Notes: a model not told the origin generated them from the letters alone. A stretch of DNA of 64,000 nucleotides from Cerasicoccus frondis (GCA_031296915.1 JAVDPC010000005.1:186001-250000), one strand, 5' to 3'. Positions 16,675 to 26,085 are shown, numbered from the stretch's first letter. Numbers and translations are program-made.

Positions 16675-18012
16675 ATGGCGCAGAAATCGTTATTGGCTTC
16701 TCGCAAGTTCATCAAACCCTCTTTCTCGTATCTCATCGAGAAAAAGCGCGACGGGGGTGAATTCACGGATGAGGAAATTCGCTTTATTGTCGACTCGATT
16801 CTCGACAAGGAAATGCCCGAATTCCAAATGGCCGCATTGGCCATGGCCATCTACTTCCAAGGAATGTCCGCTCAGGAAACGGCCGTTCTAGCGGAAGAGA
16901 TGATGCTCTCCGGCGAGGTTATCGACCTTTCTAAATTAACGCGTCCCAAGATCGCCAAGTATTCCACTGGCGGCGTTGGCGACAAAACAACTCTGGTGCT
17001 CGCGCCTTTGGCCGCCGCTTGTGGCGTGATCATGCCCGCGATGAATGGCGTGGACGAAAATTTCGTCATCAGCAATCTCGATAAGCTGAACGCAATTCCG
17101 AAGTTCAAGCCCAACATGGAGCTGAAGGACTTCATCAAGCAGCTGGACGACGTTGGTTGCGCAATCGTCTCCCAGCATCCGGAAATTGCTCCGGTCGACG
17201 GCATCCTTTACAACCTGCGCCAGAGCACGGCCACCATCCCGAGCCTTCAGCTCATCACCGGCAGCGTCCTGTCCAAGAAGCTGTCCGAAGGCGCCGAAGG
17301 CCTCGTGGTCGACGTCAAGTGGGGCAATGGCTCCTACATCAAAGACGTTGAGCAGGCCAAGCAGCTCGCCCGCAGCATCACCCGCGTTGGTCGCAGCATG
17401 AAGCGTCGTTGCGTAGCCCTCGTCACGGATATGAACCAGCCCCTTGGCGACACTGTCGGCACCGGTCTGGAACTGCTCGAAGCCGTAAAGCTGCTCAAGG
17501 GCGAAGGCCCGGAAGACCTGCAGGAGCTCGTGCTCAAGCTCGGCATGGAGATCGTCCGCCTCGCAGGCGTGGCTGGCTCGACCCTGTCGGCCAAGCAGAC
17601 TGTGCAAAAGCACCTCAAGGATGGCTCGGCGCTCGACAAATTTAAGGAAATGATCGAAGCCCAGGGCGGCGAAACCAACTGGATCGACGATCCGGAGAAA
17701 ATGCCCGCCGCCAAGTATGTCCGCAAACTGCCAGCCCCGAAGCGTGGTTACGTCCACACGATCAACGCTGGCCAGATTGCCCGCGGCGTGCAGATCCTCG
17801 GTCAGCGCAAGAACGGCAAGTACGATCCAGCCGTCGGCGTATCGGAAATCAAGAAGGTCGGCACCCAGGTCAAGCAGGGTGAGCCGCTCATGATGATCCA
17901 CTACAACGACGAGTCCAAGCTGGACAGCGCACTTGAATACTTGCGCAGCGCCTATCGCCTCGCGCCGAAGCGCCCTAATCCGCCCGAGCTCATCGTCGAA
18001 CGCGTCGCTTAG
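16675..18012 (+). CDS. Divergent thymidine/pyrimidine-nucleoside phosphorylase family protein
   Basis: The 445-residue length and three-domain pattern match thymidine phosphorylase, which converts thymidine and phosphate to thymine and deoxyribose-1-phosphate. Conserved parts are STGGVGDKTTL (Lys95, Ser97 region), LRQSTAT (Arg182), GSVLSKK (Ser197, Lys201) and LVTDMNQPLG. However, the glycine-rich loop normally reading SGRGLGHTGGTLDKLE is here NGVDENFVISNLDKLN, with the same length. Phosphate-contact Ser and Thr positions are thereby lost, and the KHS motif is KYS. The enzyme may use another substrate or be non-phosphorolytic. It is followed by a strong terminator. Confidence 0.8.
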   Translation: MAQKSLLASRKFIKPSFSYLIEKKRDGGEFTDEEIRFIVDSILDKEMPEFQMAALAMAIYFQGMSAQETAVLAEEMMLSGEVIDLSKLTRPKIAKYSTGGVGDKTTLVLAPLAAACGVIMPAMNGVDENFVISNLDKLNAIPKFKPNMELKDFIKQLDDVGCAIVSQHPEIAPVDGILYNLRQSTATIPSLQLITGSVLSKKLSEGAEGLVVDVKWGNGSYIKDVEQAKQLARSITRVGRSMKRRCVALVTDMNQPLGDTVGTGLELLEAVKLLKGEGPEDLQELVLKLGMEIVRLAGVAGSTLSAKQTVQKHLKDGSALDKFKEMIEAQGGETNWIDDPEKMPAAKYVRKLPAPKRGYVHTINAGQIARGVQILGQRKNGKYDPAVGVSEIKKVGTQVKQGEPLMMIHYNDESKLDSALEYLRSAYRLAPKRPNPPELIVERVA

Positions 18013-18105
18013 GCGTCGCAAGCACCTCGATGCTGCGCATCGCAGCGTCCAAAGTTTGGGTCGCACGGCGAGGCAAGCACAGAGGAGACGGTTACAGTTT
18101 AATGC

Positions 18106-18140
18106 AAAAGCCCCCGGTCACTCCTGGCCGGGGGCTTTTT
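18106..18140 (+). terminator. Rho-independent terminator after the phosphorylase-like gene
   Basis: An AAAAGCCCCCGG stem with matching CCGGGGGCTTTTT forms an 11-12 bp GC-rich hairpin ending in a T run. It lies about 95 bp past the stop codon. Confidence 0.9.
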
Positions 18141-18189
18141 ATCTGTTTCGCTACTGTGATGACTCCTGTACTCTATTTCAGGAAAGAGG

Positions 18190-18363
18190 TTACATCGGTT
18201 TGTTGCCGCGCAGAGCGCCAGCGATGGCGGATACGATCAGCAAAACCAGAAAGACAAAGAATAAGATCTTGGCGATGCCAGCCGCTGCCCCGGCGATGCC
18301 GGTGAAGCCAAAAACGGCGGCAATGATTGCGATGACTAAAAATGTGAGGGTCCAGCTTAACAT
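18190..18363 (-). CDS. DUF1328-family small membrane protein
   Basis: This 57-residue protein (starting [20 protein letters not shown] and ending GALRGNKPM) has two hydrophobic helices separated by a Gly/Ala-rich turn ([12 protein letters not shown]). The pattern matches the DUF1328/YtjA family of small inner-membrane proteins, often linked to stress responses. It sits before two small lipoprotein-like genes on the same strand, which suggests a local envelope-stress set. Function is unknown in the family. Confidence 0.8.
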   Translation of the reverse strand: MLSWTLTFLVIAIIAAVFGFTGIAGAAAGIAKILFFVFLVLLIVSAIAGALRGNKPM

Positions 18364-18416
18364 GGTGTGTGTGGGTTAAGGTTCAATATGAGGGTTAAAT
18401 GATCGGCCGCGTTGAC

Positions 18417-18971
18417 TTAGTAAGCTGAGCTAACGTAAATAACGCGTCCTTCATCTGGGCTGAGGCCAAACGCTGCGAGCGAGGCCCCGAAATGGTATTC
18501 ACCGTTCTGACCTTCGAGATTGTCCAAATCCGTAATCACGTAGTGAACGATGTCTCCCTGAGGCTCATGGTCGAGGTGCACGCTGTCTTGGACAACCGTC
18601 TTGGCGCTATTGCCGCTTGTTGCCTTTTTCAGCTCTGAGATGACGGCGATTTTGCCGTAGAGCTCGACCACCTTTTTGATTTCCAGGTCGTAACCGGGCT
18701 CATCTACGTCGACTTTGGCGATGATCGGGTAATGCGAAAGTTCGGCGTCGTCATCCTGACCAGCAGGCCGATTAACAGTCGTGGCGTAAGTGCGCGCTTC
18801 AGTTTTCGCGTTCGATACAGTGGCGCCATTAACGGGCGACTCACTGGCTTTCTTTTCCATGCCGACAGCGACGTCAACCTGCTCGACTGCCTTGGCTTGG
18901 TCAGCATCGCATCCAACACCCAGTAAAGTAACGGCGCTTGCAGCGATAAAAATGGATAATGGCTTCTTCAT
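18417..18971 (-). CDS. Exported protein, possible lipoprotein, unknown function
   Basis: The 184-residue product has a signal sequence (SIFIAASAVTLLGVGC) whose Cys21 could be lipid-modified, although the lipobox is weak (LGVGC). An Ala/Glu-rich linker reaches to about residue 65. A folded domain follows, containing AKVDVDEPGYDLEIKKVVELY and ending GRVIYVSSAY. No domain was recognised. It lies between the DUF1328-like gene and a small lipoprotein on the same strand and is probably part of the same envelope-related group. Confidence 0.65.
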   Translation of the reverse strand: MKKPLSIFIAASAVTLLGVGCDADQAKAVEQVDVAVGMEKKASESPVNGATVSNAKTEARTYATTVNRPAGQDDDAELSHYPIIAKVDVDEPGYDLEIKKVVELYGKIAVISELKKATSGNSAKTVVQDSVHLDHEPQGDIVHYVITDLDNLEGQNGEYHFGASLAAFGLSPDEGRVIYVSSAY

Positions 18972-19010
18972 GGTGGGGCCTTTCAGGTTAAATTTAGAAA
19001 TCGCTTCACG

Positions 19011-19238
19011 CTAGTTCGTGGCGTCCTTGATATTGTCTCCAGCCTCTTCGAAAGCGTCGCCTACATGCTCGCCAGCATTTTCAACTGCATCCTGCGTGTT
19101 GTCGGCGGCAGTTTCAGCGGCATCAGAAATCGAGTCGCCAGCGTCTTCCAAGTGATCACCCACTTCGCCATCACAGCCAGAAAAGGCCAAGGCAGAGGTC
19201 AGGGCGAAAGCAATGGTCAATACAGTGATGTTTTTCAT
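19011..19238 (-). CDS. Small acidic lipoprotein
   Basis: This 75-residue protein has a lipoprotein signal (ALTSALAFSGC, Cys22). The mature part is an acidic repeated heptad-like sequence with recurring D-A-x-D/E and AGD/AGE motifs (EDAGDSISDAAETAAD), probably one amphipathic helix. It resembles small entericidin-like or LEA-like envelope proteins. No enzymatic motif is present. The next gene on this strand starts 40 bp downstream. Confidence 0.7.
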   Translation of the reverse strand: MKNITVLTIAFALTSALAFSGCDGEVGDHLEDAGDSISDAAETAADNTQDAVENAGEHVGDAFEEAGDNIKDATN

Positions 19239-19464
19239 GATGTGTTATTTGGTTTGTGCTTGATAATTTGCACGCCCCCTGCCAAACCCGACACCAAATC
19301 CATAACTCACTGAAGATCAGCAACAACAAACTTAACGATGCGCGATCAAATCCACGTAATCATGCAGAACGCGAGCCGCTCACCGCTGCCAATCACGCAG
19401 ATTGCATGGTAAAGCAATTTGCATCTGAATTATAGGTGAGGGCCAGAAAACGCCTCAGAAAAAC

Positions 19465-20307
19465 TCACCCTTTGCCGCCGGTGGTGGCGATGCCTTCGAC
19501 GAAGTAGCGCTGGCAGAAGAAATAAAGCACGATCACCGGGAGCACAATCAGCGTCGAGGCAGCCATCAGGTAATTCCAGCTCGTGCCTCCACCCTGCGAT
19601 TGATAAGCCTGCAAGCCAAGGGCGAGCGTCATGTCCTTTTGATCGTTCAGGTAAATCAGCGGCCCGATAAAGTCATTCCAGGTCGCCATGAATTGAAACA
19701 ACGCCACGACGATCATCGCGGGCTTGGCCAAGGGCAGGATGACGTGCCAGAAAATCTGAAACTCATTACAGCCATCGATACGCGCGGCCTCAGAGAGATC
19801 TTTGGGAAGCGTCAGGAAGAACTGTCGCAGGAGGAAGACATTGAAGGCGCCGGCGAAGAAGGTCGGAACCCACAACGGCTTAAAGGTGCCGGTCCAGCCA
19901 ATGACTTTGAACAAGGTGTAGATCGGAACCATGACGACCGGGAACGGAATCATCATCGTCGCCAGCACGAGAATAAACACCTGGTCACGGCCACGCCATT
20001 CAATCCGCGAAAAGCCATAGGCCGCTATCGAGCTGCTCAGCACCGTGCCGATGACGGTCAACACGCACAGGAAAATCGTATTGCCCAAATAGCGCCAAAA
20101 GAAGCGCATCTCGTCGATGGCCTCCGGGTAGTTTGACCATAGGAACTCGCGCGGGAGCCATCGGGGGGGGATGGACATGGTTTCGTTGAGCGGCTTGAGC
20201 GACGTGGACACCATCCACAGAAACGGCGCCAGGAAGGCAATTGCCCCCAGCACGAGCAATGCATAGAGGCAGATCATTTGCGTTTTTCTGGCGGCTTCGG
20301 ACGTCAT
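19465..20307 (-). CDS. Carbohydrate ABC transporter permease, MalG type
   Basis: The 280-residue protein has six predicted membrane helices and the permease EAA motif (EAARIDGCNEFQIFWHVILP), which docks the ATPase. It belongs to the MalG/LacG/UgpE family of inner-membrane sugar importers. Its start overlaps the upstream MalF-type gene by 4 bp (ATGA), showing translational coupling. The operon lacks an ATPase gene, so a shared MsmX/MalK-type ATPase encoded elsewhere is expected. The sugar is unknown. Confidence 0.93.
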   Translation of the reverse strand: MTSEAARKTQMICLYALLVLGAIAFLAPFLWMVSTSLKPLNETMSIPPRWLPREFLWSNYPEAIDEMRFFWRYLGNTIFLCVLTVIGTVLSSSIAAYGFSRIEWRGRDQVFILVLATMMIPFPVVMVPIYTLFKVIGWTGTFKPLWVPTFFAGAFNVFLLRQFFLTLPKDLSEAARIDGCNEFQIFWHVILPLAKPAMIVVALFQFMATWNDFIGPLIYLNDQKDMTLALGLQAYQSQGGGTSWNYLMAASTLIVLPVIVLYFFCQRYFVEGIATTGGKG

Positions 20308-21221
20308 TTGCCTTCGTAGTGGATGTGGCGCGCGGAAAGCTTGGTCGCCGCCAGGGTGAGCCCGAGGATAATGATAAACAGCACCAGCGAAATCGCGCAG
20401 GCATAGCCCATACTCAGGCTACGAAAGGTTTTATTGAAAATGTAAGTCGCCGCAAACAGCATCGACCGCCCAGGCCCCTCCCCCCCTTGCATCATCACAT
20501 AAGGCACCGCAAAGACTTGGAAAGAACCAATCAGCGACATGATGCCGTTAAAGTAAATGACCGGCGAGATAATCGGCAGCGTGACGTGACGCGTCTTCTG
20601 CCAAAAGTTGGCCCCGTCGAGGTCGGCTGCCTCGTAAAGCGTGCGTGGCACATCCTGCAGGCCTGCCAGGAAAATGACCACCATGTTGCCCACGCCCCAC
20701 GCTCCAGCCAAAATCAAACCGAGCTTGGCGAAGGCCGGATCAGCCAGCCAATTGGGCGGCATGAAGCTCGTCCCCAAGGCGCCATTGAGCAATTCCGTCA
20801 CGGGCCGCAGGGCGGAATTTACGAGCCCAATGCGCCCGTTGAGCATCCATTGCCAAAGCACCGCCAGGCAAACCATCGGCACGAGCGAGGGCAGGAAATA
20901 AATTGTCCGGAAAATCTTTTTCCCCGGCAGATCGAAGTTGAGCAAAATGGCGAGAAACAGCGCAATGCCGAGATTGAGCGGAATGCTTAAGGCAGCGAAG
21001 TAAGCCGTGTTCCAAATCGACTGCCAGAACAACTTGTCGACGGCCATATCCGTGTAATTTTCCACCCCGATAAAAACTGGTTTGGAAAGCGTGGAATAAT
21101 CGGTGAAGGACAACGCAAACGAACTCACCAACGGATAAAACGACATTAGCAGAAAGCCAATGATCCACGGGCTGATGAACAAGAGCCCCAGGCTGAGATT
21201 GGTGCGCTCACGTCGGGTCAT
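20304..21221 (-). CDS. Carbohydrate ABC transporter permease, MalF type
   Basis: The 305-residue protein is a six-helix permease with EAA motif EAADLDGANFWQKTRHVTLP, as in MalF/UgpA/LacF. The ATG at 21221 was chosen because it gives a 4-bp ATGA overlap with the binding-protein stop; a start at 21251 would overlap by 34 bp. It forms the inner-membrane channel with the MalG-type partner encoded immediately downstream. Substrate specificity is set mainly by the binding lipoprotein and cannot be deduced. Confidence 0.93.
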   Translation of the reverse strand: MTRRERTNLSLGLLFISPWIIGFLLMSFYPLVSSFALSFTDYSTLSKPVFIGVENYTDMAVDKLFWQSIWNTAYFAALSIPLNLGIALFLAILLNFDLPGKKIFRTIYFLPSLVPMVCLAVLWQWMLNGRIGLVNSALRPVTELLNGALGTSFMPPNWLADPAFAKLGLILAGAWGVGNMVVIFLAGLQDVPRTLYEAADLDGANFWQKTRHVTLPIISPVIYFNGIMSLIGSFQVFAVPYVMMQGGEGPGRSMLFAATYIFNKTFRSLSMGYACAISLVLFIIILGLTLAATKLSARHIHYEGK

Positions 21222-22594
21222 TTCGCCGCCTCCTCGTTGAGCGCGGTCCATTCCTGCTGACGTGATTCCTGCACTTTGTTCCAGCGCCGTTGCATGCGGT
21301 CGAACAGCTTTTGTTGGCGCTGCTCCACCTCAGCCAGCGCTTGCTCCGGCGTGGCGTCCCCACGGCTGACGCTGTCGTTGGCGTTAATCATGTCCGCCTG
21401 ATATTCGTGCATGGTGGTCAGCGGCGGCCGGGCGGTGGCTCGGGGATCGGCGGCCAGATCACGGTAGATTTTGATAAACGGATTCGGGTGCTCCGCATAG
21501 AACGTTTCGCTGACCTCGGACAATGGCGAGAACTTGCGCTGCAGCAGGCATAGCCGCTCGATATTTTCAGGCCGCTGCATCCACGCAATGAATGCAAACG
21601 CCTCATCGGGATGCCTCGCGCCCCGAGGAATCACCAACAGGTTCGTCTCAACGACATTCACGCCATAGTCCTCTGGGCTCTCGGTGGGAAATGGCGCCAC
21701 CCCCCACTCAAAATCGTCCGGAGCAAAGTTATTGATGAAATTATACATCCACGGCCCCTGAATTTGCATCGCAATGCGCCCTTGGAAAAACGGATTCTGC
21801 GGCGAGGCGAAATTACCGCTCAGGTCTCTAAAGGCAAGGAGCTGCGCATACCCGAAGCGTTCAGGATAGGAACCGATCCACTCCAGCGCGCGAACATTGC
21901 CAGCGGCGTCAGCAGTAATCTGCTCGCCATCCCAATATTGACCGCCAAACCAGTAGCACCAGGCGTCCTGCCACCAACCGGGATCGGATGGCAGATGCCC
22001 GAGGACTTCGATTTCTCCGCGCTCATTGTAGCGGGTCAACTGGTCGTTGAAGGCTTCGAGCTCCGCAATGGTCACTGGCGGTTTTTCTGGATCAAGTCCG
22101 GCTTCGCGGAACAGCTGCTTGTTCCAATGCAGAGCCGTGTTCCCTGGCGTAGTAGGCAGCCCCCAGATCCACCCATGCAGCGTGTGCAAGTCCCACACGA
22201 CGGGCAGGTAATCCGCCTCCTCGACACCATAAAGCTCCGCGTAGCGATTAAGCGGCGTCAATGCGCCATTCTCGGCAAACACTGGCACATCGGCGGAGCG
22301 AATGCCCGCCACATCGGGCGGGTTCCCACTGGCGGTCGCGAGCAGCAGTTTACGCTCCATCTGGCTGACCGAGAGGAAATTGACATAGATGCGGTCCTGA
22401 GAGGCGTTAAACTCATCGACCAGCAATTGCATGGCGTCGCGTTCGAAGCCGCTCCACACTTCCCAGTATTCGATCCGGATGCGGCCGTCCTGCTGCGCCT
22501 CGTCAACACACCCGCCCAAGAAAAGCGCTGCAATCAGTAAGGCTGAAAGAAGCAGGCAATGGGGCAAACTGGCGACGGCGTTACGCCCGGTCAT
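21218..22594 (-). CDS. Extracellular sugar-binding lipoprotein (UgpB/MalE-like)
   Basis: The 458-residue protein has a lipoprotein signal peptide ending LFLGGC (Cys29). A family 1 solute-binding fold follows: IEYWEVWSGFERDAMQLLVDEFN near the mature N-terminus, then the typical PDVAGIRSADVPVFAENGALTPL. The C-terminal 50 residues are Gln/Glu/Arg-rich helix. It captures a sugar and delivers it to the two permeases encoded downstream with 4-bp overlaps. Hydrolase, isomerase and epimerase genes lie upstream, suggesting uptake and processing of a glycoside or uronate. Confidence 0.92.
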   Translation of the reverse strand: MTGRNAVASLPHCLLLSALLIAALFLGGCVDEAQQDGRIRIEYWEVWSGFERDAMQLLVDEFNASQDRIYVNFLSVSQMERKLLLATASGNPPDVAGIRSADVPVFAENGALTPLNRYAELYGVEEADYLPVVWDLHTLHGWIWGLPTTPGNTALHWNKQLFREAGLDPEKPPVTIAELEAFNDQLTRYNERGEIEVLGHLPSDPGWWQDAWCYWFGGQYWDGEQITADAAGNVRALEWIGSYPERFGYAQLLAFRDLSGNFASPQNPFFQGRIAMQIQGPWMYNFINNFAPDDFEWGVAPFPTESPEDYGVNVVETNLLVIPRGARHPDEAFAFIAWMQRPENIERLCLLQRKFSPLSEVSETFYAEHPNPFIKIYRDLAADPRATARPPLTTMHEYQADMINANDSVSRGDATPEQALAEVEQRQQKLFDRMQRRWNKVQESRQQEWTALNEEAAK

Positions 22595-22703
22595 GCCACG
22601 GAATTCAAACGGCCCAACCTACAGAAAGCAAGCGAGGTTTATGACAATGTGGCTGTACAATAAAATCCTATCCGCCATCAACATTATCAATTCCCAGCAC
22701 TCC

Positions 22704-23480
22704 CTATCCTGGCGCCAAAATCTGTTCACGGAGCCAGTGATGATTCCGCTCAAGGCGCTCCCAGCTTGCCTCGCCTTCTTTACAGAATTCCACAGCAACG
22801 CTGTGCGCATAGCCAGTGGCCGCCAGATGCTGAAGCAGCGCCGCGTAGTCGACTCCGCAATCACCAAGGTCTCCATGCGGATGGTCGCCAAGGTGTGGAT
22901 TCAGGTGAACCTGACGCACGCTGGGTTTGATCGCCTCGTAATCACCAATGATCTCGCCGCCCTTGAAAGCCTGGTAGGTGAAAAGAAGGTTTTCTGCGCC
23001 CACGCACTTCCTTAACCGCAAACAGGCAGCAGGCGTATCGGCCAGCGTCTTTTCGTGCGTTTCGACTGAAAAAATAAGGTCCGGCGCGCGCGCTGTGATG
23101 GTCTGCAGCGACTGCACCGCAGTGGCCCACTGCGCTTCGGTGGCCGCATGACTACCGATTCCCGTTGGGCCTGAGTCGGTGAAGGTGCGCACCATCCGCG
23201 CACCTAATCGGCATGCAATGTGGGTGAATCGCTCGGCGATGTCCATGGACTCGCGCCAAAGCTTCTCGTCCTGCGTGAACCAAAAATAGGGCGCGACGCC
23301 GGCAATTTCGACGCCATGATCCACCGCACAATCGCGAATCGTGTCGAGCTCGGCGTCGGACTTGTCCTCCACCTGCTTGCCGATGATTTCGATTTCCTCA
23401 AAGCCAATGCGCGCGGCATGCGGGATGACCGCGCACACGTCGAGGTTACGGTAGGCGATGGTGCAAAGGCCGATTTTCAT
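22704..23480 (-). CDS. Sugar phosphate isomerase/epimerase (xylose isomerase-like TIM barrel)
   Basis: The 258-residue protein shows the AP-endonuclease-2/xylose-isomerase-like barrel: MKIGLCTIAYRNLDVCAVIP start, FEEIEIIGKQ, a FSVETHEKTLADTP segment with a metal-ligand Glu, and HLNPHLGDHPHGDLGDCGVDY with several His/Asp candidates for metal binding, then VAVEF. Such enzymes interconvert keto and aldo or epimeric sugars in the cytoplasm. It follows the epimerase gene by 8 bp and precedes the ABC transporter genes by 109 bp. The exact sugar is unknown. Confidence 0.85.
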   Translation of the reverse strand: MKIGLCTIAYRNLDVCAVIPHAARIGFEEIEIIGKQVEDKSDAELDTIRDCAVDHGVEIAGVAPYFWFTQDEKLWRESMDIAERFTHIACRLGARMVRTFTDSGPTGIGSHAATEAQWATAVQSLQTITARAPDLIFSVETHEKTLADTPAACLRLRKCVGAENLLFTYQAFKGGEIIGDYEAIKPSVRQVHLNPHLGDHPHGDLGDCGVDYAALLQHLAATGYAHSVAVEFCKEGEASWERLERNHHWLREQILAPG

Positions 23481-23488
23481 ACCACAGG

Positions 23489-24241
23489 TTAAGCGCCCGC
23501 GTGGGACGGCCCAGGCAGTTGGTCAAAGTCATAGCGTGGCGTCCAGCCGAGCCGGTCGATGGTGTGCTGGGAGCCCCAGAGCTCATGCGCTTCGTGCGTG
23601 CTCATCACCGGGAAAACGTCGAGCGCAGCGTCTTCACGCTCCAACGCGAGACGGGCAACTTCCCCGACATCGCGACGATCACAGTCCAGCGGCGCGCGCT
23701 CCCCGATTTTCCGTCCGTATTTGTCGAGCATCGCGTCCGCATCCACGATGTAGCCAATGCGCAAAATGGAAATTGCCATGCCATGCTCACGGGCAAACTG
23801 CTGCCCCAAAGCTTCCTGACAAACCTTCGTGGCCCCATACAGACCACGCGCCGTATCCTGAGGAATGGTGCGCACCCACTGGCGATAATCGGTCGGCGGA
23901 ATCACGCCCGTTGTCGATAAAATGACCACACGCCGAATCCCCTGCTCCACTGCGACATGCAACACATTGGCCGTGCCGGTGACGTTGATCTCAAAGCATA
24001 AGTCCGGCGTCTCGTAGGCATTGGGGCTACGCGGCGCCATGTGATTGATAATGATGCCGTCAACGCCATCCACAGCACGACGCACATCATTGAGATCCGA
24101 CACGTCGCCTTTCAGGCATTCGTAGGGGGGCAGGTTCAGATCGAAGACGTCCATCAACCGCAGCTCATGCCCCGCCGCCACGATGGGTTCAATCATGCCA
24201 CGGCTCAAGAAACCGCCGCCTCCGGTGATTAAAATCTTCAT
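23489..24241 (-). CDS. NAD(P)-dependent epimerase/dehydratase (extended SDR)
   Basis: The 250-residue protein begins with a Rossmann dinucleotide-binding loop (ITGGGGFLSRG), has LKGDVSD (adenine-ring Asp), a catalytic Ser region (LSTTGVIPP) and YGATK (catalytic Tyr and Lys). This is the extended short-chain dehydrogenase family acting on sugars or uronates. Its start overlaps the serine hydrolase stop by 4 bp and the isomerase follows after 8 bp, so it is a core member of this sugar-catabolic operon. A uronate dehydrogenase or NDP-sugar epimerase would both fit. Confidence 0.87.
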   Translation of the reverse strand: MKILITGGGGFLSRGMIEPIVAAGHELRLMDVFDLNLPPYECLKGDVSDLNDVRRAVDGVDGIIINHMAPRSPNAYETPDLCFEINVTGTANVLHVAVEQGIRRVVILSTTGVIPPTDYRQWVRTIPQDTARGLYGATKVCQEALGQQFAREHGMAISILRIGYIVDADAMLDKYGRKIGERAPLDCDRRDVGEVARLALEREDAALDVFPVMSTHEAHELWGSQHTIDRLGWTPRYDFDQLPGPSHAGA

Positions 24242-25245
24242 AGCGCCTCCTTCAGCCGCTGGATGACCAGATCGTAGTTGGCCATGTTGATAACGCCGTC
24301 ATCGCCCATGCGAACAATGATCGCGTCGCACTCGGGCACAACGAGGCAGATTTGGTTCAAGTTGCCCTGTGCGGCGAATACCCGCTCGGACCCCGCAGGC
24401 CAGAGACGCTGACCGTTCAACTTGACGCCATTCACCCAATTGTGCAGCCCATAAGCGCCGGGCAGCCAGGCGCGATACCAGCCATCCTGCGCGTCCCACG
24501 GGGGGACCGCCGTGAGCTTTTGCGAGCTGGTCGCCTCCTCAATCCAGGAGCGGCTAACAAGCTGTTCGCCATCCCACTCGCCCCGCTGAAGCAATAGGCG
24601 GCCAACCAGCAGCAGGTTACGTGGACTCAAATGAACACCAGCCTGCAAAGCGCCGCTGCCGCCGTTGTTTTTCCCATCGGGGGTATCCAATGCGCCCCAG
24701 CGAAAGTAATCGTAGTCAATGCCGACTTTCTCGCCTATTCTTTGACGAAACAGATCCCCCATCGGCAAACCGCAGGCGCGCTTAACCGCCAGCGCAAGCC
24801 ACTCTGATTCCGGCGAATAGTGCAAGCAGCGCCCCATGGGAAAACGCGGCTCAACCACGTCAAACGGATTGAGCGGCGAGCTCGGATCAGCTTTGCTGGC
24901 CCTCGTCTGGATGCCCGATGTAAACGTGAGCAAATGCCTCAGCGTGACAGTCGGGTAATGCGTTTCGAGCTCAGGCAGCCAGCGTATCGCCGGCGCATCG
25001 ATGTCCAGCTTGCCCGCATCCACCATCAGCCCAACACAAAGCGAAGTGAAGGATTTCGTGCACGACCAGGCATTGTAGACACGATCAGTCGCCACGCCTT
25101 CCCAACGGATTTCGCCTGCTTGCCACAGGAGTGCTGAGTCAGCGCCATTGCCCAGCGAGATTGCGCGCAGCACGGCCATGACTGCGGCTGCATCACACTG
25201 GCCGATCACGTTAGGCGTTGAGGCTGTAGATTCCGAAAAAAGCAT
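24238..25245 (-). CDS. Beta-lactamase-family serine hydrolase
   Basis: The 335-residue protein has the class C/PBP-like nucleophile motif SCTK (in YNAWSCTKSFTSL) and LRHLLTFTSGI typical of this esterase/DD-peptidase-like family. A YSPES segment is the probable tyrosine motif. No signal peptide is evident, so it is probably cytoplasmic. The frame extends to a TTG at 25308; the ATG at 25245 is preferred, though no ribosome binding site decides. It heads the minus-strand sugar operon and overlaps the next gene by 4 bp. A deacylase or esterase of the imported sugar is a reasonable guess. Confidence 0.82.
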   Translation of the reverse strand: MLFSESTASTPNVIGQCDAAAVMAVLRAISLGNGADSALLWQAGEIRWEGVATDRVYNAWSCTKSFTSLCVGLMVDAGKLDIDAPAIRWLPELETHYPTVTLRHLLTFTSGIQTRASKADPSSPLNPFDVVEPRFPMGRCLHYSPESEWLALAVKRACGLPMGDLFRQRIGEKVGIDYDYFRWGALDTPDGKNNGGSGALQAGVHLSPRNLLLVGRLLLQRGEWDGEQLVSRSWIEEATSSQKLTAVPPWDAQDGWYRAWLPGAYGLHNWVNGVKLNGQRLWPAGSERVFAAQGNLNQICLVVPECDAIIVRMGDDGVINMANYDLVIQRLKEAL

Positions 25246-25392
25246 AATCAAAGGATGTATCCCCACTTGGGGACCTTTAAAAGTTGCCCCAACATGGACT
25301 TCGGTCAAGCGAAAACATCACGCGTTAGGTAGTGCTGAATTCATTTCAAAACTCCATTGACGCGCCCGGATTTGCTCAAAAAGTGATAGGCC

Positions 25393-26085
25393 ATGATTCA
25401 AAACGTACGCCAGTTTGCTTTGCTCACCCTGCTTGTCTGCTCATTCGGGGCGGGGCTCCTGAATGCGCGGACCTGGACACATCAGGATGGACGCACGTTT
25501 GAGGGGGATTTATTACGGGTCGAAGGCGATGTCGCCGTAATTCAACGGGACTTAGACCAGCAGGTGTTCCGCGTGAAGATGGAAGTTCTCTCGTCAGAGG
25601 ATCAGGACTATATAGAGAACTCTGCTACATCGCACTTCTTCGCAGACTTTGTAAAATCCGATCTGCCCTTTCTGCTCTTAATCGCACTATTAATTCCTCT
25701 GGAATTAGCATTAGTGTATTACGCGGGCAAGCTGTTCAGGCTGGATTCCTGGACTTTCGGACGCTCTGTCCTATGGCAAATATATTACGCATTCATTAAT
25801 GTGGTGGGCAACGTTTTGGGAGGAATCTGCTTCTTCATTTACGCTTCAATTGAGCAGGCGAATGGGACATCAATCGATTCGCTACTTCAAAATGCCTATC
25901 ACCCATTCTTCATCTTTTTATCGATTATTATCTACCTTATCAGCCTCTACCTTAATGCGATCTTCCTGAGGATTGGGATGATCCGCACCTTTTTCTTTAT
26001 CCTTTGCTGTAGCTTGATAGTTGGGCTCGGATTCGCAGCTTTAGTGGTCATCAGCTTGCTAGCCGTCATGATTGCTGGGGGGTGA
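25393..26085 (+). CDS. SHD1-like domain membrane protein, paralogue 1
   Basis: The 230-residue protein has a signal-like N-terminus ending near LLNARTW. A short SLA1-homology-1-like domain follows (ARTWTHQDGRTFEGDLLRVE), ending LSSEDQDYI at about residue 73. The second half holds about four membrane helices (around 93-117, 135-160, 172-197 and 200-228). A paralogue follows 83 bp downstream. SHD1-like domains are common in Planctomycetes/Verrucomicrobia exported proteins. The role of the membrane half is unknown. Confidence 0.75.
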   Translation: MIQNVRQFALLTLLVCSFGAGLLNARTWTHQDGRTFEGDLLRVEGDVAVIQRDLDQQVFRVKMEVLSSEDQDYIENSATSHFFADFVKSDLPFLLLIALLIPLELALVYYAGKLFRLDSWTFGRSVLWQIYYAFINVVGNVLGGICFFIYASIEQANGTSIDSLLQNAYHPFFIFLSIIIYLISLYLNAIFLRIGMIRTFFFILCCSLIVGLGFAALVVISLLAVMIAGG

